Made by a program: the position numbers and the translations under genes. Shown here piece by piece: positions 9,061-16,615 of a stretch of 16,615 bases of DNA (the stretch's first letter is position 1; every line of letters begins with the position of its first letter). Source of the stretch: Stereocaulon alpinum. Its lineage: Eukaryota; Ascomycota; Lecanoromycetes; Lecanorales; Stereocaulaceae. The stretch spans positions 1 to 16,615 of the forward strand of contig JAEUBA010000250.1 of NCBI GenBank assembly GCA_018257865.1, given 5' to 3'. The notes under the pieces were generated by a model. The model was not told the DNA's origin, ran no database searches, and was given only the letters and a program-made list of their open reading frames with translations.

Positions 9061-9948
9061 AAGCTAGGGATATAAGTTACTAGATTAATAGTATTAGCCT
9101 AATCTTCCTACGCTATAAGGTAGTAGTTATTAAAGTTAGTATCGTAGATAGTACCTAAACGTTAGTTCCTTAGAACTATAATAGCGATATTAGAATTATT
9201 CTTTACTAGTACTATAGGTAAGGAGGAGTCTACTAAGTAAGTATAGAGTAATAATATACTATTCGATAGTTCGAATAAAAAGTTATAATCTAGGAGCGTA
9301 GTATAGTAGACCGTAATATATACCTAAGACTAAGGAGGAATAACCGTAGTCTATTTCGTATATATAGGCAGGCGAACCGTTTTTCTAATACTTTTAACTT
9401 TGATTAGGATATTAACTTTATAGCTGCCTATAGAAGCGATAGACCTAGTAATAATAATATTAATATCCTCCGGTACTATAATATCTATACTAATAAGAAT
9501 ATTAGCCTTAAGATAGTCTATAATATAGATCTCTTAGGGCGATATTATTATAAGTACCTTAGCACCCTCCTAATTAGTATCTTAGAAGTATAGAGGGATA
9601 ATAGTATACTCTACCGTATAGTATAGGTTTAACCTAAGACCGCGTACTATAATTAGAGTAGATATAGTCCGTATCTTATAATCTAGTAGTAGGGACTTAA
9701 GGAAAGCTCTATCTATAAGGGTAATAGAATAGCCTAAGTCTATATAACCCTTCTTTAGTTCGGTTTGTTTAGGAGTAAGCTGGATATTAATTATAGTATA
9801 ATAGTACTAGTAAAAAGTATAGCTAGTACTAACTTCCTTTACTAAGCTAGACGTAGATTTAGCGATATATAGTCTAGTAGTAGTAGGGTAGGCGCTACTA
9901 GGTCTAAGGTTATTTATCTTAGACCCTAGACTAGTAGCGGAAGGCTTT
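9061..9948 (-). pseudogene. Ty3/gypsy retropepsin-like aspartic protease region (relic)
   Basis: The active-site motif is at about 9711-9745, minus strand: G-Y-I-D-L-G-Y-S-I-T-L-I-D-R. It is the D-S/T-G motif, with Ser (TCA) read as Leu (TTA) and Cys as Tyr, both expected from RIP. The protease fold can be followed to about 9400 (A-S-I-G-S-Y-K-V-N-I-L-I). A linker to RT follows. In a live element this enzyme cuts the Gag-Pol polyprotein inside the particle. Upstream, the frame reaches the LTR element at 9948 and resumes on its far side at 11569: after removal of that element and one GCTTT the codons run on (Leu-Leu-Lys-Pro-Ser-Ala). Confidence 0.85.
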
Positions 9949-10225
9949 TGTTACGGCTCGCCTAGAGGTAATCGTAGGAGAAGGCAGCTTTGAAGAAAAC
10001 CACCTTATATTAGGATTTGGCTAATAGGCTACACTTAGTATCTAGAAAATAGGATAAAGAAGAAAAGAAGTAAGAGCTTAGGAGCTTATAGGCCTAAATA
10101 CCCTTAAGGCTAGCTCGCTGCTAGTCTTAGTTAAGAAACTATATTAACCGATATACTAAGCTATCTCTATACTAATTTACTACCTCTATACCTAATACTA
10201 AGACCTCTAAATTAGGACTGTAATA
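9949..10225 (-). repeat. 3' LTR (left), 277-bp family
   Basis: Starts TGTTACGGCTCGCC on the plus strand and ends CTGTAATA. It differs from 11287-11563 mostly by C/T and G/A changes. Confidence 0.93.
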
Positions 10226-10239
10226 CTACCCCCCCCTTT
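10226..10239 (-). other. Polypurine tract of the 277-bp-LTR element
   Basis: On the minus strand the bases AAAG9TAG sit directly before the 3' LTR, where second-strand DNA synthesis of LTR elements is primed. This fixes the element's orientation. Confidence 0.75.
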
Positions 10240-10325
10240 ATAAGGTATCGCCTTAATACCTATAGCTATATCTATCCCGTAGGCTATATAATGTTAGCGG
10301 CGTTAGTAGCGGTCGCTATATAGAG

Positions 10326-10350
10326 GTGCGGAGGTACGGAGGTGCGGAGC
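10326..10350. repeat. Short 8-base tandem repeat (GGTGCGGA)3
   Basis: Three near-identical units (GGTGCGGA, GGTACGGA, GGTGCGGA), the middle one showing a TpG to TpA change. Confidence 0.7.
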
Positions 10351-10670
10351 GTACTCCTCTAAAAGCTAGGATTTAGCGGTAGTAATATAGGTAATAGTAA
10401 CCGTATAAAATACTTACGAATAGTACCTCTAGCGTATTAGGTAGTCTATACTAAGGGGCGGTAGTAGTAGGATACCGACAGATACTTACTATTATAGCCA
10501 GAATCGAAAAGTCGATAAAGTAGGAAATATTTAAATAAATATAGGTTTCGCGCAGCGAAATATAAGTATAAAAATAGTAGCGTTCCACCTAGCGTAGTAA
10601 CTAGACTATACTAAATTAGGTATAGTTTACCCCTTATTGGTATTGAGTAGCGGTATAGGTCTATACCTAG

Positions 10671-10794
10671 GAAGCTATAGCGTTACTAGAAGCTGCAGCG
10701 TTACTAGAAGCTGCAGCGTTACTAGAAGCTGCAGCGTTACTAGAAGCTGCAGCGTTACTAGAACTATAGCGTTACTAGAAGCTACAGCGTTACT
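10671..10794 (-). repeat. 18-bp minisatellite, seven units, inside the 277-bp-LTR element
   Basis: Units GAAGCTGCAGCGTTACTA lie head to tail at 10671, 10689, 10707, 10725, 10743, 10761 (17 bases) and 10778. The inner four are identical and keep CTGCAG, which contains TpG and CpA; the first and sixth carry CTATAG and the last CTACAG. On the minus strand one frame reads Asn-Ala-Ala-Ala-Ser-Ser per unit, so it could be a low-complexity gag segment, but no gag domain is visible around it. Confidence 0.92.
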
Positions 10795-10924
10795 CCTAAT
10801 TCTTATTCCTATATAGATATAGACCTATACTCTTTCTTAGCTTTCGAAGCTATCTAGCTTCGCGAGGAAACGGTAAGGTGAGACGAATAGCCTACTAGTA
10901 GGATCGTCTATTACAGTAGTAATT

Positions 10925-11017
10925 CGGTAGGACGGTCGAATCAGGTAGTAAGGTAAGGGCGATAGTTAGATAGTTAGTAAACTCAGTAGGACGTCCGAAT
11001 TTAGTAGTAAGGTAAGG
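10925..11017. repeat. Two ~34-bp direct repeats, period 59
   Basis: 10925-10958 and 10984-11017 share the pattern GTAGGACG-TCGAAT-AGTAGTAAGGTAAGG with a few transitions. They lie in the interior of the 277-bp-LTR element; no function can be given. Confidence 0.75.
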
Positions 11018-11286
11018 TTAATAACTCAGCGAAGAGGTTAACCTACTAGTAGAGGAGTTAGGGAGGGGGTGGTTCTATATTTAGGTAGAGATACGAAAGG
11101 TATAGGAGGGTTAAGGGTTAGAAATCTAGCTTTCTCTAGGATATACTAATTATCTAATTAGTAGGTACCTACTTATTAAGTAGGTAGTAGTTCTATCGAT
11201 AGGTAGCTATAATAAGCTTAGCCTTAGTCTAAGAAACTAAGTAAGATATAACACTTTATAGTAGAGGGGGTATTAATCCTATTTTA

Positions 11287-11563
11287 TATTACGGCTCGCC
11301 TAGAGGTAATCGTAGGAGAAGGCAGCTTTAAAGAAAACTACCTTATATTAGGATTTAGCTAATAGGCTACGCTTAGTATCTAGAAAATAGGATAAAGAAG
11401 AAAAGAAGTAAGAGCTTAGGAGCTTATAGGCCTAAATACCCCTAAGGCTAGCTCGCCGCTAGTCCTAGTCGAGAAACTATATCAACCGATATACTAAGCT
11501 ATCTCTATACTAATTTGCCACCTCTATACCTAATACTAAGACCTCTAAATTAGGACCGTAACA
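11287..11563 (-). repeat. 5' LTR (right), 277-bp family
   Basis: Starts TATTACGG (RIP form) and ends GACCGTAACA, followed by GCTTT. On the minus strand, 3-4 bases past it, TAGGATTAATACC might be a mutated primer-binding site (TGG...), but the tRNA cannot be identified. Confidence 0.93.
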
Positions 11564-11568
11564 GCTTT

Positions 11569-13208
11569 AGTAAGAAGCTTAGATAAGAAGACTTAGTAGC
11601 CTTATAGCCTCTACTAGAATTACTAAGATATTAGTAAAGTTAATTTTTCGACTTAAAAGTCTTTATATATCCTTTATACTATACTACTTAGGAAGGGCTA
11701 CTAAGAGTAGTAGCGCTAAAGTAGTCTTCTATCTCTTCGTCGTAGGGTTCTTTATAGTTTAGGTCTTTATTAGTATAGTAATTACCTTCCCTAGAGTCTC
11801 TAGTATTATTATTATAACTCTCTTCTTCTTCTTCGCCTTCGTCGACGGCGTAGGCTTTCCTAGTATAATAATTATAGTAGTTATTACGTCTAGTACTACG
11901 CCTAGTATTTCTATTAGCTAATATATTAGATAACTAGTTCTTAGAATCTAACGCGTTTCCGCTTATAATTTGCAGAGGCTACCGGTAGGTAGGTAGACTT
12001 CCTTTTAAGGGATAGCCTTATAGCGGAGGCTAGTAATAGGGGCGTTTATTAGCTTAGGTATTTAAAGAGTAGTTATTCCTATATCCGTAATTATTTAACT
12101 CGCGTCGGTTATTACGTTAGAAGTTATAAGGCTTAGAAAATCCTCGTAATATATACTAACCGGTTTAACCGTTTTTACTAGTAGTAGCTCTATTAATAAC
12201 TTAGCGTATAAGTCTATCTTCTTTAATAGCTATATTATACTATACTATTCTCTTAAAATCTAACTTTTATAAGAAGGAATATACTAAAGTCGCTAAGGTA
12301 GGCTAACTAATCTATCCTTAAAAGGTAGGGTATAGATTATTCTAAGCGATAATTAGTTATATACTTCCTAATTTAGTAGTATAGGCGTAACGAAGAATAT
12401 TCTATATATATTCCCTTAGACTAACGTAATTATATAGGGTATCTTCTATTAAGAATTTCTTAGCGTATATCGCCTTAACTACGTTACCTATATCTTCCTT
12501 AAAACGCTTAGTTAAAAGCTTAGTCTATTATTCGAGGTTTACTACTTCTAGTATATTACGTTCGAAATCTAAAAGTTCCGCTATACACTAGATTATAGTA
12601 GTATCTTTAAGATAGCTTATAATTACGACTAGTACTTACTATTCTAAATATTAGCGTTTTATTTCTTTTAAACGGTTTACGAAAGCGAAGACGTCTTAAA
12701 AAATAATATATTTCTCGCTAACGATAGGGCCTTCTCCTTCGGTATTAGGATTAAAAAATCTAATATCGTCCGTACGGAGGGAGTAATAGCTTAGTAGATC
12801 TTAAAGTAGGTTAGGGCTAGGAGGGCTAGATCCTAGCGGAGTACTAGCAGGTACTTAAGGCCTAGAAAGAGTAGTACCTATTATAACTTATATTACCTTA
12901 TACTATTTTTTAGAGAAACTAGAGTCCTAGTAGTTATTATCTTATTAATTTAGGGTAGTAGCGCTATTTAAGGAGTTACTGCTAGCTATTAATCTTAGGA
13001 TTTCTTCAGTAGTAGCTGAGCCTTCTTAAGAATTAGAGGGCGGCGTAATTATAAAAGGACGTATATATTACTCGAAAGATCTAATATTAGTATAAAAGGA
13101 TAACCTATTAACAGCCTAATTATCTAGCTACGCTATAGTAGGAGTATCTAAAGAAACCGAACTCTTACGGGACGCTGCTATAGAACTAGTATAAGTTATT
13201 CTAATAGT
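11569..13208 (-). pseudogene. Ty3/gypsy Gag with C-terminal acidic linker and C2H2-like finger (relic)
   Basis: On the minus strand the frame begins near 13205 (I-T-Y-T-S-S-I-A-A-S-R-K-S-S), passes a Ser/Thr-rich N-terminus, and reaches F-N-P-N-T-E-G-E-G-P-I-V-S-E-K at about 12720-12765, followed by D-V-F-A-F-V-N-R-L-K and a helical region with T-K-R-F-K-E-D-I-G that fits the retrotransposon Gag capsid domain. Towards 11800 an acidic linker (D-E-G-E-E-E-E-E-S) appears. At about 11624-11680 Y-K-G-Y-I-K-T-F-K-S-K-N-*-L-Y-K-Y-L is a C2H2 finger pattern with Cys and His turned into Tyr. Gag forms the particle and binds RNA. The 5' end is cut by the miniature LTR element at 13214. Many TAG/TAA stops make it dead. 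Confidence 0.85.
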
Positions 13209-13213
13209 AGGAA

Positions 13214-13323
13214 TGTAAGCTCCTGCTACTGCGCTAAAGCGCTAGGGCAAAAGACTTGATGCGGGGGTGTTGCGCGCTTGGCAGCAACCCCCTAATAGGG
13301 TATGTATAGCCGTAGGCCTTACA
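13214..13323 (-). repeat. 110-bp LTR (left) of copy 2
   Basis: Same length as 13689-13798. It carries four T or A changes where the right LTR keeps CpA or TpG, and keeps two TpG (GATGC, GTTGC) that the right LTR has lost. Confidence 0.95.
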
Positions 13324-13335
13324 ACTATCCCCCTT

Positions 13336-13364
13336 CCTAGAATCTTGGTCCCCCAAGATCTAGG
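13336..13364. other. Inverted repeat (hairpin) beside the left LTR
   Basis: CCTAGAATCTTGG and CCAAGATCTAGG face each other around a short TCCC loop; 12 pairs with one bulged A. The same arms, with a few transitions, are in copy 1 (about 3681-3709). It lies next to the polypurine tract. Confidence 0.75.
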
Positions 13365-13376
13365 GTACAGGCACCT

Positions 13377-13541
13377 CGCAGGCGCTAAGCACTGCAGGCC
13401 CCAGCTGCCGAAGCAGGTAGGTTTCAGGCGTCGCAGGCGCTAAGCACTGCGGGCCCCAGCTGCCGAAGTAGGTAGGTTTCGGGCGACGCAGGCGCTAAGC
13501 ACTGCGGGCCCCAGCTGCCGAAGCAGGTAGGTTTAGGCGAC
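13377..13541. repeat. Tandem 55-bp unit, three copies
   Basis: Units start at 13377, 13432 and 13487 (CGCAGGCGCTAAGCACTGC). Copy 1 of the element has two. The unit number accounts for nearly all of the 52-bp size difference between the elements. Confidence 0.93.
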
Positions 13542-13563
13542 GGGCGCTCGTAATCGTACACAC

Positions 13564-13631
13564 AGCGTAATTCGAACCCCGACCCTCTGCGCCGTACAAA
13601 GTACGTCAACCCCGCGTTGCCCCAGAGGGAC
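13564..13631 (-). other. tRNA-like segment in miniature LTR element copy 2
   Basis: Minus strand: GTCCCTCTGGGGCAACGCGG (acceptor-like 5' strand and A-box-like stretch), GTAC-TTT-GTAC (a small hairpin where an anticodon arm would be) and GGGTCGGGGTTCGAATT (B-box-like). The 3' half of a tRNA is absent and the T stem does not pair. It starts 57 bases inside the 5' LTR on the sense strand. The same segment is kept in copy 1 with one length change. Confidence 0.5.
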
Positions 13632-13803
13632 AGTGCTCGGACCTAGTCAACAAGCCACTGCGGCCCTAGGGTGAGCGCGCAACACAGTTGTAAGCTCCTG
13701 CCACTGCGCCAAAGCGCCAGGGCAAAAGACTTGATACGGGGGTGTTACGCGCTTGGCAGCAACCCCCTAATAGGGTATGTATGGCCGTAGGCCTTACAAG
13801 GAA

Positions 13804-14600
13804 CTTATAGCGTTACGTTTTTAGGAATAGGATAATAGGATATAATATATACTATAATAGTACGAAGGTCCTTAGGGATTAAGCTAACGTATTAATAACT
13901 AGTCTATATAAACGAGTCTAGCTGGAACGCTACGAGTATAGTACTTTAGCTGAGCTCTAAGACTAGGAACGAGGATAGTAATAATATTAATAGTTTTTTT
14001 CTACTAGTAGGAAGTAAAAACGAATAACTTATTATAGCTAATAAGGTAAAAGGAGTAAGGTCCTATTACCTAATAACTAGTAGGAGGTCCCTTTCTTATA
14101 GAGGAATTTCAAAGTACCTACTAAGCGAAGCTTTTCGCTTAGCTAGTATAGGTAGAAGTAAAAGGGGTAGCCTTAGCTATATACCTTACCTTAGTCGATT
14201 AGATTATAGTATAGCTCCTACTCTTATTTTCCTTACCTCTATAGTCTAGTTAAGTAAGGCCCTACGGATACGGGGTCGTAGGTTATTAATATTTAATAAT
14301 AGTAATTTACGGTAAGTAAAGGCGTACCTATTAAAGGCTTTAATATAGATAATAACGAATCTAATATAAGGGTAATAGGGCGTCTAGGAGCACTAACGTA
14401 GGACGAATAGTAGTTACGGATAGTATAGTAAAGGACGGGGATAATACTATAATACAGCTAGTACTAGTAGGGTAATATACTAAAGTAATAGCCGTACAGC
14501 TAGTAGATTAGTCTAACTATATCTATAAGGAATAGTATAGTATTAATTAGATAAGAAGCCCGTTGCTACTAGTTATTAGGTATAATATAGTAAGTATATA
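13804..14600. other. Unassigned RIP-saturated stretch between two gypsy relics
   Basis: The first ~50 bases are probably the continuation of the gypsy gag or its leader, since the gag frame can be carried across the miniature element for about 20 codons. The rest shows no domain that I recognise on either strand. It is where the 5' LTR of the minus-strand gypsy and the RT of the plus-strand gypsy would be expected, but neither is visible. Confidence 0.45.
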
Positions 14601-14604
14601 AAAT

Positions 14605-14760
14605 AGATAAATTCTTGCTACTTCTAAGTACCCGAAGGGCAATATCTATAGTTGCCAAGTAATAAGGCTTGGTAGTACCTTCTGCTAGCAAGAATAGTAA
14701 TTGCCAAAGTAAGTAGGCTTCGGTAACTACATAGTAACTCCTAACAAAAAAGTAACTATT
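14605..14760. other. Hairpin-rich island that has kept CpA/TpG; possible small insertion
   Basis: ATTCTTGCTA (14611-14620) and TAGCAAGAAT (14686-14695) are perfect inverted repeats. Inside and beyond them are two similar hairpins, TTGCCAAG...CTTGGTAG (about 14652-14674) and TTGCCAAAG...CTTCGGTAA (about 14701-14727), which are also direct repeats of one another. TpG and CpA are frequent here and rare on both sides. I found no clear target duplication, so the borders are approximate. Confidence 0.5.
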
Positions 14761-14799
14761 AAATAGGGAGTAAAGTAGAGTATAACGAGTAAGATAGTA

Positions 14800-15320
14800 G
14801 ATTTCTAATAGACTTCCTAGTACTAGAGAGCTTTTAATATAGTAAAGCAGGCAGTCTTAGAGAATACTTATTTAGGAGGAGATAATAATCGGCAATATTA
14901 TCTATATACTAATACGTCGAAAACTAGCCTTAGAGGGGTACTATTTTAACTTAAGACGTTAGAACCTAGAGTCCTAACAAATAAAGACTTATAGGCTAAT
15001 ATATCTATTATAATATTCCTATCTTTTTAACTAACCCCTGTATAATTAAGATATTATATAACTGAGCGAGAAGTATTAGCTGTAGTAAAAGCGCTCGCAG
15101 AAGTAAGATAGATTATAAAAGGCTCGAAGTTTCCTATTATATTATATATAGATTACTAAGCACTGCTGAAAATATTATAAAGCGAGGATATAACTAGTAG
15201 AATCTCTAGGTAGTAACTAGCTCTTAGCGAATATAACCTAAATATCTATTATATCCTAGGAAGTAAGATTATAATAGCGGATGGTTTATTAAGGATCGAA
15301 GGTTACCTATTAGTAAAAGC
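14800..15320 (+). pseudogene. Second Ty3/gypsy element: RT connection and RNase H (relic)
   Basis: The frame through 14905 gives R-A-F-N-I-V-K-Q-A-V (from 14827), L-G-G-D-N-N-R-Q-Y-Y-L-Y-T-N-T-S-K (14872-14922; the first RNase H Asp appears as Asn), T-E-R-E-V-L-A-V-V-K-A-L (the Glu motif, about 15060-15100), I-L-Y-I-D-Y (the second Asp, about 15140) and I-I-I-A-D-G-L-L-R-I-E (about 15270-15300; the A-D-x-L-S-R end). This is the order of the gypsy connection domain and RNase H, on the plus strand and clearly different in sequence from the minus-strand element. RT itself is not visible upstream. RIP stops are frequent. Confidence 0.88.
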
Positions 15321-15599
15321 GACTAACTTTAAAAATACTATAGTAAGCTTTACTATAGAAGAAGGAAGAGGTAGCTCTACTACGGGAGGTTACCTAGAAG
15401 ATACTCTTAATAACGGATAGGAATAAAAATAGTAGGAATAGTTAGAAGATCCCTAGTACTAGGATATTATTAAGTATAAGTTTATAGGGGCTGTTAGGCT
15501 AGAGCTAACCCTTTAAACCCTAGGCCGAAGGGTAATTAGGTACCTAGTAAGTAAGTTTATTCTAGTCGATAATAGTAACCTCTAAAGGACTAAGCTTAT

Positions 15600-16480
15600 A
15601 TACGTCGAAAGAAACGGTAAGTATAGTAGATATATTTATAAGCTATAAGTAGCCTAAGCTCTATTTATCCTATATAATATTTATAGGTATTTCTTAGAGG
15701 GAATTACGTATAAAAGGAGTATTAGTAAGTTCTTCTAGCCTATAAGGTAAAGAGATATTAACGTCTTCTATTAGATATACTATAATTATTAAATAATCGG
15801 TCTACTAAAGCTACGAAGTAGGTTACTACTAGTAGTAAGCCTATAGCTAATAGATTACCTAGGATATAATTATATTAGACTATTTTCCCCTATCGTAAAA
15901 TTAGGATATAAATTTATTCTAATTATAGTTAACTATATATCTAGATTCCTATTTACTAAAGCGTTTACTATAGCAAATTCCGCGAACTCTATAGTATTTA
16001 TAGATAAGAATATTACTAATAAGCTAGGATATCTATAAGTAGTATACTACGATAATAGGGTATACTTTAAGAGGTTTTTTAGTACTAGGCTTAAGTAGAT
16101 AGATATAAAATAAATATAGGCCCTAGTCTCTTATCTATTATCCGTTAGGCTTATAGAATAATATATTTATTTAATCCTCCGAATACTGCGAGCGATACTA
16201 TAATACTATACGGAAGCTATTCTAGTTTAGGATAAGTATATACCTATAATTATTAGGGCTATTAATATAAGATATATTAAAGTCTTTAGGTATAGTCTAG
16301 CGGAGATCTTATTCGGATTTCTTCTAAAATACTACCTAGGAGAAGATAAGTACGATAAAATTCTCCGTTCTAAAGCTATCGAAAGCGAGATTTAGAGCCT
16401 TATAAGTAAAGAGGTACTAATAGTTAAGGAGGCGACCTATAAATCTAGGATAGTAATCCTCAATAAAATTAGGTAAATTG
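15600..16480 (+). pseudogene. Second Ty3/gypsy element: integrase zinc-binding domain and core (relic)
   Basis: The plus-strand frame gives, from about 15660, Y-N-I-Y-R-Y-F-L-E-G-I-T-Y-K-R and then F-F-*-P-I-R, the H2C2 zinc-binding domain with His/Cys turned into Tyr. From about 15840 comes the integrase core: L-I-D-Y-L (first Asp region), Y-K-F-I-L-I-I-V-N-Y-I-S-R-F-L-F, V-V-Y-Y-D-N-R-V-Y-F (second Asp, T-D-N-G pattern) and S-V-R-L-I-E-*-Y-I (the Glu). Near 16300 L-A-E-I-L-F-G-F-L-L-K-Y is the post-core motif. Integrase joins element DNA to the target. Frequent TAG/TAA codons make it dead. It runs on from the RNase H relic upstream, and no chromodomain is seen before the window ends. Confidence 0.9.
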
Positions 16481-16615
16481 ATTGATTAATTGATTTATTT
16501 ATACGCCTATTCTAGTATCTATATATACTAATAAGGGTGTTCTATTATATTATTTATAAAACTAGTAGATAGTATACGTAGTATACCTTTTCTAGCCGTA
16601 AGAGAAACTATAGTA
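16481..16615. other. Window end, unassigned; short TTGATTGATT tract
   Basis: A short TGATTGATTAATTGATT tract (about 16479-16496) keeps several TpG, unlike its surroundings. Nothing else is recognisable. Confidence 0.4.

Larger units (their letters stand above)
9949..11563 (-). mobile_element. Complete 1,615-bp LTR element with 277-bp LTRs, non-autonomous, TSD GCTTT
   Basis: Two 277-bp LTRs (9949-10225, 11287-11563) have TGTTACGG...CCGTAACA ends (one end intact in each copy, the others changed by transitions). GCTTT stands before (9944-9948) and after (11564-11568). The plus strand right after the left LTR is CTA followed by C9 and TTT, so the minus strand has a polypurine tract directly before that LTR: the sense strand is minus. 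The 1,061-bp interior contains no pol domains. It sits between the C2H2-like finger and the protease of the gypsy relic, and the host frame reconnects when it is removed. Confidence 0.95.
13214..13798 (-). mobile_element. Miniature LTR element (TRIM-like, 110-bp LTRs) copy 2, TSD AGGAA
   Basis: 585 bp, LTRs 13214-13323 and 13689-13798, ends TGTAAG and CTTACA, with AGGAA on both sides (13209-13213, 13799-13803). The LTRs differ at six sites, all CpA to TpA or TpG to TpA. Compared with copy 1 it has one more 55-bp unit (three rather than two) and keeps far more CpA/TpG, so it is the least mutated DNA in the window. A purine tract on the minus strand next to the left LTR (complement of 13324-13339) sets minus orientation. 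It interrupts the N-terminal part of the gypsy gag relic. Confidence 0.96.
1..16615. other. RIP-mutated heterochromatic transposon block
   Basis: Seen: CpA and TpG are nearly absent over long stretches, TpA is in great excess, and TAA/TAG stops occur in all six frames, so no frame stays open for a gene. Within recognisable coding relics the changes are those expected from CpA to TpA: Trp and Gln positions read as TAG/TAA and zinc-binding Cys positions read as Tyr. Known: this is the signature of repeat-induced point mutation in Pezizomycotina. Inferred: the window lies in a repeat-rich, probably heterochromatic, compartment. The pattern looks nearly pure CpA, because C in CC, CG and CT contexts is well kept. 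Confidence 0.93.

Noticed and set aside
10671..10794. Regular short repeats resembling a CRISPR array
   Set aside because: Units are 18 bp and directly adjacent, with no spacers; this is a minisatellite inside an LTR element of a fungal genome.
13424..13609. A 61-residue open frame on the minus strand, the only longish ORF in the window
   Set aside because: It lies across the 55-bp tandem units and the tRNA-like segment of the miniature LTR element. The unit length is not a multiple of three, there is no domain, and the frame is open only because this young element has kept its CpA/TpG.
1..16615. A centromere or mitochondrial origin suggested by the TA-rich sequence
   Set aside because: The composition is explained by RIP of nuclear transposons; no mitochondrial genes are present and nothing specific to a centromere can be seen.

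Overview
This window is a transposon graveyard from a filamentous ascomycete (Pezizomycotina), with no intact host gene. CpA and TpG are almost absent over kilobases (for example none in 61-120 or 4261-4320), while TpA is in great excess and GC is not extremely low. That is the mark of repeat-induced point mutation (RIP), which turns CpA into TpA on either strand. As a result TGG, CAA and CAG codons read as stops, Cys codons read as Tyr, and no coding frame stays open. The genus cannot be told from the sequence.

Layout. 1-2750 (minus): remnant of a Tad1-like LINE ORF1 with two degenerate CCHC knuckles, split by a complete 1,006-bp non-coding LTR element (1193-2198, TSD CTAGG). 2770-4164: two copies of a ~292-bp repeat, probably LTRs; the second is split by a 533-bp miniature LTR element (3559-4091, TSD CTCTC), and the first copy preserves the empty site. 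4280-4458 (plus): a chromodomain relic. 4990-6375: simple repeats and unassigned DNA. About 6698-13208 (minus): a large Ty3/gypsy element with gag, a C2H2-like finger, protease, RT, RNase H and the start of integrase. It has been hit by a 322-bp solo LTR (7367-7688, TSD CTTAA), a 1,615-bp LTR element (9949-11563, TSD GCTTT) and a second copy of the miniature element (13214-13798, TSD AGGAA). 13804-14600: unassigned. 14605-14760: a small hairpin-rich insert that has largely escaped RIP. 14800-16480 (plus): a second Ty3/gypsy pol with RNase H, H2C2 zinc-binding domain and integrase core.

How it fits together. The elements are nested and dated by three independent signs: 5-bp target duplications, coding frames that reconnect across insertions, and the amount of CpA/TpG left. 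The miniature 110-bp-LTR family is the youngest layer. It has a polypurine tract on the minus strand and a tRNA-like segment on that same sense strand, which is the most unusual structure here. I found no evidence for a new defence, metabolic or toxin system.
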